A program made the position numbers and the translations under genes. Below, piece by piece: positions 35,507-45,300 of a stretch of 64,000 nucleotides of DNA. The notes beneath the pieces were generated by a model, which was not told where the DNA came from, did not search any database, and saw nothing but the letters and a program-made list of their open reading frames with translations. Source of the DNA: Myxococcales bacterium. GTDB lineage: Bacteria > Myxococcota_A > Polyangia > Polyangiales > Polyangiaceae. The DNA lies in contig JAAFHV010000006.1 of the NCBI GenBank assembly GCA_013297655.1, positions 1 to 64,000 on the forward strand. The letters run 5' to 3'. Each line of letters starts with the position of its first letter. Position 1 is the stretch's first letter.

Positions 35507-35998
35507 TCACACCCGAACTTCGAGTTGGGCCGGAACCGCGTGCGGCTCACGGACCGCATCGAGGACCTTCTTCGTCCGCGGGTCGCCGTCGCCGTCGATG
35601 TACTCGAGCGCGAGGCACGCGAGCAGCGTCCACGCGCGCGGGTCGAGATCACGGACGTCGTTCTCCCAGCGAGAGATGGTGCCTACGCCGAGGCCGAGCA
35701 TGTGCGCGACCTCCTTTGCTTGGAGGCCCATGGTTGCGCGCAAAAACCGAAAGGATTCGCCATTCACGCGGCCGGACATCGCGACGACCCGGAGGGCTGC
35801 CATCGCGGCTGCGCGCGCTACTGCGGCGGGTTTCGCGAGGCGCCCGCAGCGCTCGCACCCGGTGCTTTCCACGCGCACCACGAGAGGGGCCTCGAAGCCG
35901 ACCTCGAACGTGCGCTGCTGTTCGATGATCCCGAGACGGACTTGCCCACAGCGAGCGCAGCCCAATCGATCCTGACGAGTCTGTGTTTCCACTTCCAT
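35507..35998 (-). CDS. MqsA/YgiT-like zinc-ribbon HTH protein
   Basis: 163 residues from ATG 35998, which has an AGGGCAGG ribosome site. The N-terminal zinc ribbon (CARC at 14-17, CERC about 30 residues later) and the C-terminal Xre-type helix-turn-helix (FRFLRATMGLQAKEVAHMLG, VGTISRWENDVRDLDPRAWT) match the layout of the MqsA antitoxin. No MqsR-like toxin is adjacent, so it is either a lone regulator or a remnant. The frame upstream is open but lacks coding character. Confidence 0.82.
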   Translation of the reverse strand: MEVETQTRQDRLGCARCGQVRLGIIEQQRTFEVGFEAPLVVRVESTGCERCGRLAKPAAVARAAAMAALRVVAMSGRVNGESFRFLRATMGLQAKEVAHMLGLGVGTISRWENDVRDLDPRAWTLLACLALEYIDGDGDPRTKKVLDAVREPHAVPAQLEVRV

Positions 35999-36470
35999 AC
36001 CTGCCCTAATGCAACCCGGGTACCAGCTCGCGTACGCGACGGTCGGACCGCTCGGGGAACGTCGGCGAACCGAGCCTGTCGAAACGATCCGTGAAAGTCC
36101 TCGACGATGAGCGCCTCGCGGGCGGCGCCTCCCGACGAACGCGCTCGCGACGTGGAGTGGCCCCCGAGGCGCGCGCTGCTGCTTGGAGGCCTCATCGGCG
36201 GCGTGCCCGAGGCGATCTTTCATCGCCGGCACCGGGCCGCGTGACGACGGACATCGGGAGCGAGCTCGCGGCGCGGCGCGAGAGGTAAGAGGCGGACCGG
36301 ACGACGCGAGCCTTCGAAGCGTACGGGCTCGGGTCGGGCGAAGCGCGGTTCGCACACGAATCCGGCAACTGGTTCAACCAGCCGACGACTTTGGTTCACA
36401 CCGGGCAGCGCGAGATGCGAATTTGCCCGCAAAAACGCGGCCTCGCGGGTGGCATGGCGCTGGCTAACGA
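35999..36470. other. Intergenic region, no gene seen
   Basis: 472 bases between the divergent MqsA-like and GtrA genes. Open frames exist on both strands but read as Arg/Ser/Pro-rich noise. It should contain both promoters; no clear elements or repeats were found. Confidence 0.45.
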
Positions 36471-36902
36471 ATGGTCATGACCTCTCGTTTGCCCCTCCGG
36501 CGGCTCCACCGAAGCGCCCTCGTCGGCTTCGCGGCGACCATGATCGACCTCGCCGCGCTCGCGTTCGGCGTGGAGATCCTCCACCTCGATCCGCGCGCGG
36601 TCACGCCGGTGGCGCTCGGCATCGGGGTGCTCGTGCAGTTCTTCGGGAACAAGGTGCTCGCGTTCCAAGACCGTTCAGCCGCCTGGGCGCGGCAAGCGAT
36701 GCTCTTCTTGGCTGTCGAAGCGGCGGGGTACACCGCGAACATCGCCCTCTTCGCGCTCCTCTCCACCGTCGCCCCCGTTCGGATCCCGTACGCGTTGCTG
36801 CGTGTCGTCATCGGCTCGGCGGTGTACTTCGGTATCTGTTTGCCACTCTGGTCGAAGATCTTTCGCGCTCGCGGCGACGAAGGAGAGGAGGCCCACGCAT
36901 GA
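36471..36902 (+). CDS. GtrA-like membrane protein
   Basis: 143 residues; ATG 36471 or 36477. Four membrane spans are seen (SALVGFAATMIDLAALAFGV, AVTPVALGIGVLVQFFGNKV, MLFLAVEAAGYTANIALFAL, ALLRVVIGSAVYFGICLPLW). GtrA-like proteins are thought to flip undecaprenyl- or polyprenyl-linked sugars for glycolipid or O-antigen modification. It overlaps the GT2 gene by ATGA (36899-36902), so it may present the lipid acceptor to it. Confidence 0.85.
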   Translation: MVMTSRLPLRRLHRSALVGFAATMIDLAALAFGVEILHLDPRAVTPVALGIGVLVQFFGNKVLAFQDRSAAWARQAMLFLAVEAAGYTANIALFALLSTVAPVRIPYALLRVVIGSAVYFGICLPLWSKIFRARGDEGEEAHA

Positions 36903-38200
36903 ACGCCATCGTATTCCTGCCGATGCTGCTCGTGACGATTTGGACGGTGCTCGGGCTCGTCGCGATGGCGCGCACCATGCGGCGGCGACGCGGCGCCGAG
37001 AGCACCCTCCCCGGGATCACGGTCTTGAAGCCCCTCGCCGGCGCCGACACGAACCTCGAAGAGAACCTACGAACGGTATTCGAACAGGATCATCCTTCGT
37101 TCGAGGTGCTCTTCGGCGTCGAGTCCCCCGACGACCCTGCCGTCGCGGTCGCGGAGCGTGTACGTGCGCGCTATCCCCACGTTCCCAGCAAGATCGTCGT
37201 GACTCCGGCGGGCGAAGCCAAGAACCCCAAGGTCCGCAATCTGCTCGGGCTCCTGCCGCACGCGCGCCACGACGCGTGTGTCATCAGCGACAGCAATGTA
37301 CGTGTAGCCCCCGACTACCTCTCCGACCTCCTGGAGACGCGCGCTCGCGCCGGCGCGGGGCTCGTTACGAACTTGGTCGCCGGGGTCGGCGAGGAGACGC
37401 TCGGTGCCGCCGCCGAGTGCGCTCAGCTCAATGGCTTTTGCACACCGGGGAGCTGCCTCCCCACGTCGATCGGACAAGCCGCGATCATCGGCAAGTCGAT
37501 CCTCTTCTCGCAATCGGAGCTCGAGCGGCTCGGTGGCCTGCGCAAGGTCGCCGACGTATTGGCCGAGGATTTCGTGCTCGGGAAGATGTACGAGCACGCG
37601 GGCCTCTCGCTCTCGATCGCGCGGACGGTGGTCGAGAACGTGACCGGCAAGGTAAGTCTCCGAGGTTTCTTCGCGCGGCAACGTCGGTGGGCCGCCCTCC
37701 GCTGGAACCTCGCGCCGTTCGCGTTCGTCCTCGAGGGCGCCACCAATCCGCTCGTGTTGCTCCTCGTCGCGCTCTTCGTTCGCCCTCCGCATCTGTTCAC
37801 CGTCGCAGCGCCGTGGATGCTCGCGGTGGCGCTCCTCCGCGACGTGGGTGGCTGGGTGCTCCTCCGCGGCTTTCGGCGCGCGTACTTGCCTGTCGTGGTG
37901 CTGCCCGTAAAAGACACCCTCGCGCTCCTCGCGTTCCTCGCCGCGCCGTTCACGCGGACACTCTCGTGGCGCGGGCGCTCGCTCCGCCTCGGCGCGGGCA
38001 CGATCCTCTACGCAGCAGACGAACGAAAGACCGCCCGCCGTCCGCTCCTTCAGGCTGCGCGAACGAGCGCGCGGAGCACGGTCAAAATGGCCTCCGGAAT
38101 GGGAGTGGGGCGCCGCGTCTCGCGGTCGACGAAGACGTGGACGAAATGCCCCTCCGCCACCGCCACCGGCCGCCGCGCGACGAACACCCCGAGCTCGTAG
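36899..38200 (+). CDS. Ceramide-glucosyltransferase-like GT2 (HpnI type)
   Basis: 433 residues. An N-terminal membrane span (IVFLPMLLVTIWTVLGLVAM) precedes the GT2 domain: TVLKPLAGADTNLEENLRTV, FGVESPDDPAV, VISDSNVRVAPDYL (D2 region), AEDFVLGKMYEHAG (D3) and FFARQRRWAALRWN (R/Q-x-x-R-W). Three more spans follow. The class adds sugars to ceramide or hopanoid lipids. After TILYAADERKTARR the frame runs on for about 70 Ser/Thr/Arg-rich residues, overlapping the convergent thioesterase gene by 151 bases. This tail looks non-native, and an ancestral stop may have been lost. Confidence 0.87.
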   Translation: MNAIVFLPMLLVTIWTVLGLVAMARTMRRRRGAESTLPGITVLKPLAGADTNLEENLRTVFEQDHPSFEVLFGVESPDDPAVAVAERVRARYPHVPSKIVVTPAGEAKNPKVRNLLGLLPHARHDACVISDSNVRVAPDYLSDLLETRARAGAGLVTNLVAGVGEETLGAAAECAQLNGFCTPGSCLPTSIGQAAIIGKSILFSQSELERLGGLRKVADVLAEDFVLGKMYEHAGLSLSIARTVVENVTGKVSLRGFFARQRRWAALRWNLAPFAFVLEGATNPLVLLLVALFVRPPHLFTVAAPWMLAVALLRDVGGWVLLRGFRRAYLPVVVLPVKDTLALLAFLAAPFTRTLSWRGRSLRLGAGTILYAADERKTARRPLLQAARTSARSTVKMASGMGVGRRVSRSTKTWTKCPSATATGRRATNTPSS

Positions 38201-38496
38201 CGTACGCTCGAGGTGCCGAGCTTTCCGACGCGAATGCCCACCGTCACGTCCTCCGGATAGGAAACTGGCGCGTGGTAGCTGCAACCCGACTCGACACAAA
38301 GGCCTATCGCGAGCCCCTCCGCGACGTCGAGCCCGCCCTCCTCGACGAGGAGCTTGTTCACCGCGCTGTCGAACCATGCATAATACACGACGTTGTTCAC
38401 GTGCCCGTAGACGTCGTTGTCGCCCCAGCGGGTGGTGAGCTGCACGAAACGCGCGTACGCCGATTGCGGCGAAGGTACCTTCCGCGCCTCGCTCAC
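38050..38496 (-). CDS. Acyl-CoA thioesterase, 4HBT hot-dog fold
   Basis: 148 residues. The 4-hydroxybenzoyl-CoA thioesterase pattern is seen: TTRWGDNDVYGHVNNVVYYA with the catalytic Asp and the GHVNN turn, then CSYHAPVSYPEDVTVGIRV and VAEGHFVHVFVDRETRRPTP. It hydrolyses acyl-CoA of unknown chain. It shares four bases with the upstream alcohol dehydrogenase gene (38493-38496), so the two are co-translated. Its 3' end overlaps the convergent GT2 gene. Confidence 0.92.
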   Translation of the reverse strand: MSEARKVPSPQSAYARFVQLTTRWGDNDVYGHVNNVVYYAWFDSAVNKLLVEEGGLDVAEGLAIGLCVESGCSYHAPVSYPEDVTVGIRVGKLGTSSVRYELGVFVARRPVAVAEGHFVHVFVDRETRRPTPIPEAILTVLRALVRAA

Positions 38497-39800
38497 GGCA
38501 CTTCTCCGTAAGCGAACGAACCCTCGAACAGGCGCCGCATCGTGGCCTCGTCCACCGCGAGGGGGGCGTTGTCCACGAGGCGCTTCTGGAGGAGCGTGCC
38601 CACGACGAGCGCGTCCGTCGCGGAGCGCGCGAACCCGAGCGCCTCGAGGCCGAGCGGCACGTTGGTCGCGCGCATGAGGGCGATGAGCCTGTCACTCAAG
38701 ATTTCTCCGGCCTCCGTCGGCGACCCGCCTCTTGTTTCCGCGCCGAGCGCGATGGCCGCCTCCATATGGCGCTCGGGCGAGCACGCCGCCGTCGCGCGAA
38801 ATACGGAAGGGGCGCCTACGACGACGGAAATGCCATGCGGGACGAAGGGGGCTTCGGAAGGGTAACCTGCGCATTGGTACGTCTTCGACAGGCCTGCAAC
38901 GGCGTACGACATCGCGTGCGGCAGGTGCACTCCCGCGTTCCCGAATGCCACTCCCGCGAGCGTCGCCGCCCACGAGAGACCGTGGCGGGCCTCTTTGTCG
39001 CTCGCGTCACGGACGGCACGTACGAAGTATTTTCCAGCGAGGCGGAGCGCCTCCATGCTCCCCAAGTCGCTCCACGGATTCTGGCCTTGGCTCATCGGAC
39101 GAACATCGGGCGTGAGCGGCGCCTCGCGCGCGGTGAAGCGGCGCGCCGTAAACGATTCGAGCGCATGACAGAGCACGTCGAAGCCACTCGCGGCCACCAC
39201 CTCTGCCGGCAAGCTCTCCGTGAACGTGGGATCGACGAGCGCGGCGATGGGCCGTAGCGCGCGCGAGGCAACGGCGGTCTTCACGTTCTTTTCGACGAGA
39301 TCGAACACGGCAATACCGGTGCACTCGCTCCCGGTTCCGGAGGTGGTCGGACACGCCACGTGAGGCGGAAGTGGACCGGGGACACGCCGCCCCTCGCCGA
39401 CCGGCGCGTTCACGTACGCGAGTAAGTCGGCGGGGTAGTGCGCGTAGAGCGCGGCGAGCTTGCACGTGTCGATCGACGAGCCGCCACCGACCGAGACATA
39501 ACCGTCGAGACGCGCTTCTTTTGCGAAGCGGATCGCGTCGAGCACCGAGCCGTCCTTCGGCTCTACGCGGCAGGCGTCGTAGACGACCACGTCGAGGTTC
39601 GCGCGCGTGAGCGATGCCTTGACGATCTCGACGGGGCGCAGCTTCGCGACGCGAGCGTCGGTGTAGAGGCCTATCCGTTTCGCGCCGCGGGCCGCAAGAA
39701 GGGGGCCCGCCTCGGCGGCGGCACCCTCGCCGAACGAGATCGACGACGCGTCGATGGTGAAGACACTTTCCCTTTGGATGAGCCCGTGTGCGCACGCCAT
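38493..39800 (-). CDS. Iron-containing alcohol dehydrogenase, HOT (ADHFE1)-like
   Basis: 435 residues from ATG 39800. It has the Fe-ADH pattern: FTIDASSISFGEGAAAEAGP, YVSVGGGSSIDTCKLAALYA, HVACPTTSGTGSECTGIAVF, the metal ligands FDVLCHALESF and GVHLPHAMSYAVAG, and PHGISVVVGAP. The sequence is closest in layout to the mitochondrial-type hydroxyacid-oxoacid transhydrogenase (ADHFE1). That enzyme couples 4-hydroxybutyrate oxidation to 2-oxoglutarate reduction. The paired thioesterase suggests a role in short-chain hydroxyacid metabolism, which is inference. Confidence 0.9.
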   Translation of the reverse strand: MACAHGLIQRESVFTIDASSISFGEGAAAEAGPLLAARGAKRIGLYTDARVAKLRPVEIVKASLTRANLDVVVYDACRVEPKDGSVLDAIRFAKEARLDGYVSVGGGSSIDTCKLAALYAHYPADLLAYVNAPVGEGRRVPGPLPPHVACPTTSGTGSECTGIAVFDLVEKNVKTAVASRALRPIAALVDPTFTESLPAEVVAASGFDVLCHALESFTARRFTAREAPLTPDVRPMSQGQNPWSDLGSMEALRLAGKYFVRAVRDASDKEARHGLSWAATLAGVAFGNAGVHLPHAMSYAVAGLSKTYQCAGYPSEAPFVPHGISVVVGAPSVFRATAACSPERHMEAAIALGAETRGGSPTEAGEILSDRLIALMRATNVPLGLEALGFARSATDALVVGTLLQKRLVDNAPLAVDEATMRRLFEGSFAYGEVP

Positions 39801-39893
39801 TCGACCATCGTTTCGGGACGCGCCGACGATGTCCACACAAATGGCCGTCGCGGACGCCCGCGCGACTCCGCGAAACGCCGTGCCTCGCGCGCG

Positions 39894-40856
39894 CTACGGG
39901 AGGTCGAACAGGTGCATCTCGTAGAACATGAGCAAGAAGCTACCTGCGACCCACGCGGAGACGAGAACGAGCGCGAGCAGCGTGGCCGCCCACACGCGGA
40001 GCGGGAGCGAAGAGTCCCACTGCCCACGAGCGTCGGGGCGCGGCATCGAGCCGAAATCGGGCACCCCGAAGGCGAGATTGGGATTGTCGGGGTGGCAGAC
40101 GATGACGCCATCGTATTCGACGCCGGACACGCTCGTCGTGCCGAACGCGCCGCGCGAAGTTCGGTATTGAAAATGGGTGACCCTGCCCGCCCCAGAGTAC
40201 GAGCGCACCTCCGTTCGCCAACCGCGGGTGAACGTCATCGGCCAATTGCTCATTTTGCCAGAGCCGAACGTCACCGTCCGCGCGACGATCTCCGGGACTT
40301 CGCCACCGCGTAAGACGGCGAGCCTATTTTTGGCGCGCACCGCCGCATAGATGGCCAGCGGCGCGAGAAGCCCGAGCGACGTGAGCGGGTGGAACATGCT
40401 CGTCACGGAGACGAAGCCCACGAACACCATCGTGAGCGGCGGGAACAGCGCCCACCGAAGCACGAGCCAATACCCCCTCATCGTCTCCGCGAGCACGTAC
40501 GAGAACGGGACCGGGCGCGGCGCAGGGCCGAGCGGCTGCGGCGCATCGACTTCACGAAGCCCTGCCACCGCGCCGTCCACGTAGGCTGCGAGGCGGCGAT
40601 TTTCGGACGCGTAGTAGGCTGCGAGATCGAGGTAGCGCTTGGTGTAGGACTCGAGCAGCGCTTCTGGTGCGCCGTGGGGATAGGCCTCGAGCGGCGCGTA
40701 GTCCGGGATCATCGGTGCATCGCCGCCCCCGTGCGCGAGAGCACGCGCGACGAGCGGAAGGACGCGCCCGCGCATCTCCGCGAGCGCCTGGAAAGAGGCG
40801 TGCGCCTGCGCGTGCGCGTCTTGGCATTTGGCACGAGGATCGAGGCCGCGGTACAC
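39894..40856 (-). CDS. Hypothetical membrane protein
   Basis: 320 residues from GTG 40856. An N-terminal helical stretch of about 100 residues (HAQAHASFQALAEMRGRVLP, then YTKRYLDLAAYYASENRRLA) comes first. Two membrane spans follow (WALFPPLTMVFVGFVSVTSM, LTSLGLLAPLAIYAAVRA), then a beta-rich region (MTFTRGWRTEVRSYSGAGRV, GVEYDGVIVCHPDNPNL) and one last span near the C-terminus (VWAATLLALVLVSAWVAGSF). The family was not recognised. No further context is available. Confidence 0.7.
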   Translation of the reverse strand: MYRGLDPRAKCQDAHAQAHASFQALAEMRGRVLPLVARALAHGGGDAPMIPDYAPLEAYPHGAPEALLESYTKRYLDLAAYYASENRRLAAYVDGAVAGLREVDAPQPLGPAPRPVPFSYVLAETMRGYWLVLRWALFPPLTMVFVGFVSVTSMFHPLTSLGLLAPLAIYAAVRAKNRLAVLRGGEVPEIVARTVTFGSGKMSNWPMTFTRGWRTEVRSYSGAGRVTHFQYRTSRGAFGTTSVSGVEYDGVIVCHPDNPNLAFGVPDFGSMPRPDARGQWDSSLPLRVWAATLLALVLVSAWVAGSFLLMFYEMHLFDLP

Positions 40857-40998
40857 GCCGTCAGGGTAGCACGACGCCGGGAGTTGAGCTTGGTCTGGAC
40901 GCGCGCGCAAGAACCCGGCGCGCCCCCGAAACCCGCATGATTTCGTACGAATCGCCGTTAGTGCATGATACACACGAATCGCTCGCGCTGCCGGGGGA

Positions 40999-41058
40999 CG
41001 AGCCTCGCGACGCTCCGGAGGCGCGAGCCTCGCGACGCTCCGGAGGCGCGAGCCTCGA
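40999..41058. repeat. 25-base tandem repeat (2.4 copies)
   Basis: Two exact 25-base units (40999-41023, 41024-41048) and a third partial one (41049-41058) lie between divergent genes. The unit includes GAGCCTCGCG, GACGCTCC and GGAGGCGCG and can form a hairpin. A 22-base part is found again without mismatch inside the zf-TFIIB gene (19492-19513), and a shorter relative occurs at 10873-10889. Confidence 0.85.
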
Positions 41059-41134
41059 CATCGCTCACGCGAGCATGGCCGAGTCGAGGGAGAGCCCATG
41101 TCGCCCGCTCGCTCGCATGATACGTTCTCGTGTC

Positions 41135-41785
41135 ATGGCGAACGCTCTGTGCTTGTCGTGTGGTGCGCCCGATGACGGCGAAGCGGTGATCTGCAAGTAC
41201 TGCCAACGTGCCGTGAGCGCAGAGGCGCAGCAGCACGCGATCCCGTGCCCGAAGTGCCGCACCCCTTGCCGCTGGGGAAAGCAGAAGTGCAGCGCGTGCC
41301 AAACGTGGATCGTGGTCTCGTGCGTGTTCTGCGGGTCGATTTCCCCGCACAACCAGCAGGCCTGCATGAAGTGCCGCGAGCCGTTCGCCGGTGCGATGGA
41401 GCGCAAACAGGCAGCGTCGCAACAGCACGCCCACCATCAGCAAATGCAAACGATGGGAGCGGTGGGCAACATCGCCGCGTCGTTCCTCGGCGCGGCGGCA
41501 GGGGCGGCGGTCGGGTCGAGCTTTGGCCACTCACGCGACTCGTACGACTACGGGCATCGGTCCAGCTTCGGCGGCGGCGGCGACACGGACACCTTCGTCG
41601 ACGCGACCGGCGACGGGCCACCGGTGTGGTCCGGTGGCGACGACAGCGGTGGGTCCGATTACAGTGGCAGCTCCGATTACAGCGGAAGCTCCGACTACAC
41701 CGAGACGTCCGACGACGGCGGGAGCTCCGACACGAGCAGCGACTACAGCAGTGACTCGGGCAGCAGTGGAGGTTGGGACGAGTGA
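41135..41785 (+). CDS. Zinc-ribbon protein with Ser/Gly/Asp-rich tail
   Basis: 216 residues from ATG 41135. The N-terminal part has paired Cys knuckles (CLSCGAP, CKYCQR; CPKCRTPC, CSACQT; CVFCGS, CMKCRE), three probable zinc sites. A Gln/His-rich stretch and a short hydrophobic segment (GNIAASFLGAAAGAAVGSSF) follow. The C-terminal 60 residues are almost only Ser, Gly, Asp, Tyr and Thr, with repeats of GSSDYS. The tail resembles flexible linkers or phosphorylation targets. No function known. Confidence 0.78.
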   Translation: MANALCLSCGAPDDGEAVICKYCQRAVSAEAQQHAIPCPKCRTPCRWGKQKCSACQTWIVVSCVFCGSISPHNQQACMKCREPFAGAMERKQAASQQHAHHQQMQTMGAVGNIAASFLGAAAGAAVGSSFGHSRDSYDYGHRSSFGGGGDTDTFVDATGDGPPVWSGGDDSGGSDYSGSSDYSGSSDYTETSDDGGSSDTSSDYSSDSGSSGGWDE

Positions 41786-41940
41786 CACGAGGGCCCGCGG
41801 ACCCTCGACTTCCCTCTATGCCGTCCCCCCTTGGAAGCTCCTGACGAGGCACGGCGACGCAAATCGGCGAAAAGCCGATCGAATCAAGCGGTGTGGTGCT
41901 CTACGAGCTGCGGCCGAACCAAAGCGACTGAACGGTAGGG

Positions 41941-42204
41941 TCAGTTCCAGACCTTCGGGTTGGCGTCGAGCTCCGGGTCCGCGTCCGTGGGGCTGCCACC
42001 GCCATCCGCGAGCTCGCGGTTCTTCACCGCGTTGGCCTCGTAGAGGGTGCGGTACTTGCCCGGTTTTTCTCGGTCGGCGGCGCGATCCCAGAGGTGGGCC
42101 GCTTCGCGGTAGGCCTGTTCGCGCGCGATGTCGTCTTTTGCGTCGCGAGCCTTTTGCTCTGCCGCCTCGGCCTTGGCCACGTGAGGATTTTTTCCGAAGC
42201 TCAT
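41941..42204 (-). CDS. Small hypothetical helical protein
   Basis: 87 residues. Highly charged and Ala-rich (KAEAAEQKARDAKDDIAREQ, AYREAAHLWDRAADREKPGK), consistent with a coiled-coil or helical hairpin. An acidic tail follows (PTDADPELDANPKVWN). No Cys, no signal peptide and no known domain. Coding character is good on codon pattern and it sits alone between larger genes. Confidence 0.7.
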   Translation of the reverse strand: MSFGKNPHVAKAEAAEQKARDAKDDIAREQAYREAAHLWDRAADREKPGKYRTLYEANAVKNRELADGGGSPTDADPELDANPKVWN

Positions 42205-42379
42205 GGGTAAACTCTTAGCGCGGAGGGCCTCGAAAGGGGAGCCCGTTGGTGCGCGCGAGCGTCGCGGTCGGTCTCGCCGACGAGCGGCGGTCCGCTCCGA
42301 TCGTTCGTGTCGTATCGCTCGTCAGACCAGCTACGGAGTCGCAGGGATCGACGCGGCGAGTATCGGCGCGAGCGACGCG

Positions 42380-45300
42380 TCACGCTCCGCCGAGCATCAC
42401 GACCCAACGTTCGGGCCGCGCGATACCCTCTTTCGCGATCTCCGCGAGCGCGTCTCGGCGCTTGCGCGTGCCGTGGTCGCCTCCGAGGAGCTGCCCGTGG
42501 TGGGCGCGCGCCGCTGCCGCGTGGAGCCCCATGTCGGAGAGCCCGAACAATCGCGCCGCGACGGCGCTCTCGCGAACGGACTCGTCGTGACTCGTCGCGA
42601 GTCGCGAACGGACCAATGCTGCACACGCTTTGGCGTAGGTCGGGCCCTCGCTCGTGAGCTTGTCGGCGAGCCTCGACGCGGCGACCCGATCACGCCCGTG
42701 ACCGCGCGCGACGAGGAGGTTCGCCTCGGTCGTCGCGAGGAAGATCCGATAAAACTGCATCGCGAGGATGCGAGAGCCCTCTAGTGCCGCGCGCGCGCCT
42801 TCGAGCCGAGCGAGCCCCTCGTGCGCGGTGCCCTCGTAGAGGTGATACTGGAGTTGGCCGTAGAGCGCCCAAAAATGGATGGCGTGGAACCCGAGCGACG
42901 ACCAGCGAGATACGGTATCCGTGAGCTCGACGCGACCACGGGCGAGGTCGTCGTCCATCGCGGCGACGAACCAAGCGTGAACTCGCGCATAGGTGGCGGC
43001 GAAGAGGTCGCCGACGTCTTCTGCCGCGCGGAGGTGCCTCGCCGTCTCCGGGCGCAGGAGCGCGAGCTCGCCCGCGAAGAGGAGCCCCGAGCGGCCGAGT
43101 GACACCGCAGCGGTGCTCTCCCAAGTGGCGGGCTTCCCCGACCTTCGCAGCTTCGCCGGCGCGCCGAGGGCGAGGCGCGCGCCGCTCTTCCAGCGCCCGG
43201 TGCAAACGTGGATTCCAGCCTCGCACGCGTCGGCGAGGCCACGGAGGTAATCGTCGTCGAGGCGTTCGGCGACGGTGCGCGATGCCTCGAGCCACCGCAT
43301 CGCACGAGGAAACCCTGGCTCTCCGCCGCGGCAAAGGGTGACAGCGTTGAACGCGAAGCCAGCCGCCACACGACGGGGCTCGCCTGCCTCGTGTGCGTCG
43401 AGGAGAAAGCGCGCGAGAAACCCGTATCCGCGGAGCGGATCGATCAGCATGAGGCCCGTGCCCGCGGCGCGGGTCGCGTCGATGCGCGCGAGTGTCTCGG
43501 GAGCGAGCGTGCGTTCGTCGCGCGACGCGAACGAGCCGTCCATGAAACGAATCCGCACGATACGCGTCACCGCGCGGGCGAGCGCTTCGGCCTGCGTGCT
43601 CGGGTAGCGAAGGCCCACGTCGCGCAGCACCGCGCGCAACATCTCGACGCCTTGGTCGACGCGCCCGCATTTCAGCCACTCTTCGGCCGCCCGCCGTCGA
43701 CACGCGGTGCGCTCCTCCGCGCCGAGGGCGGTGCTCGCGAGGCGCGCGAACAAGGGAGCCGCGACGGAGGACCGCCCAGCGAGCACGAGGGCCTCTGCCA
43801 TCGCCCGTTCGAGCGCGGGCTTCGCGGCGTGCTGCGCGCACTCGAGCGCTTCACCGTGAAGGGTTACGGCGTGCTCGAACGCGAACGACGCGGACGCTCG
43901 CGACGCCGCGCGAAGGAAGAGCGGAAGCGCCCGGTCGCGCGCTCCGCCGAGCGCGAGGTGACGCGCGATCATCTCAGGCTCGGCTCCTTCGTGAGACGAG
44001 AGCGCGTCGCCCAAATCGAGGTGAAGATCTCGTTTTTGCTCGGGATTCAGAGCTCCCGCGACCACCTCGCGGACACGATCGTGGTACGGCTCGACCTCCC
44101 CGAGGTGAACGGCGCTCGTGCGCAGGAGCGACCGCGCGCACAAGAGTCGCACCACGGGCAGCGGATCGGCGCCGAGCTTGGAAGCCCGGCCGAGCAAGGT
44201 CGAGGCGAGAGGGACACCGGCGAGCGCGGAGAGCTCGAGCAGACGACGCGCGTCGTCCGGGAGACGCGCGACTTGGCGAGCGACCACCTCCTCGAGCGTC
44301 ATCGGCGGCCGCTCTTCCCCCGAGCGCGACGACCAACGCGCGAGCTCGAGGACGAGGAACGGCGAACCGCCAGCGTCGCGCGCGATCGTGCTCGCTGCTT
44401 CGGAGATCGCGCCGATCCCGAGCGGATTCACGACCCCTTGCGCGAGCTCGACACACGCGGCGACATCCATCGGCCCGAGATCGATCTCGACGAGACGAGT
44501 CGCGCTCGTGCGAATGGCGCGCACGACCTCGCTCTCGCCCGCCTCACCGCGCGCCGTCGCGACGAACAGCAGAGGGGTGGAAGAGTGAGGATCGATCGCC
44601 TCTGCGATGAGCGAGGCGCTGTCCATGTCGCCCCACTGAACGTCGTCGACGACGATGACGACAGGGAGATCGCCGCCGAGCCTAGCGAGGAGCGTTCGTG
44701 CCGCCGTGACCGCCCGCGACCGCACCTCGCTCGGGCCGAGGTTCTCGTCGAGGGGCGGGGACGACGCGATGGCGTCGACAGCGCCGAGGACCGGAAAAAT
44801 GAGCGCGAGCTCGCGCATCCCGTCGGGGAGTAGCCTCGCCAAGGTGGTCCCCGGGAGACGCGACAGGTGCGCCGCGAGCGCGTCGACGATGCCGTCGAGC
44901 GCCTTGAAACGCACCTGCTCTCGCTCGTAGCAGCGACCCGCGAGGACAAGCGCGCGACCACTTTCGGAGAGGCGCGCGCCGAGCTCGCGCGCCAGGGCAG
45001 ACTTACCGATTCCGGAGGCACCCGAGACGAGCGCGAACGACGGGTGTCCTCGTGACGCGACACGAAACGCCTCTTCGAGCTCCGCGAGCTCTTTCTCGCG
45101 TCCGACGAACGGAGGCTCGGCCATTCCTCCATGCGCGCCGGTGCTTCCGTCGGACGCGGGACGACCGGAGAGCGACTGCAGTGCTTGCCTGACCGCGCCG
45201 AGACCCGCGCGTCTCGAGGGGTCGTGGTCGAGCAGGTCTCCGACCAGGCGATCGAGCACGTCGGGGATGCCCTCGACGATGAGCGACGGACGAGAGCCGA

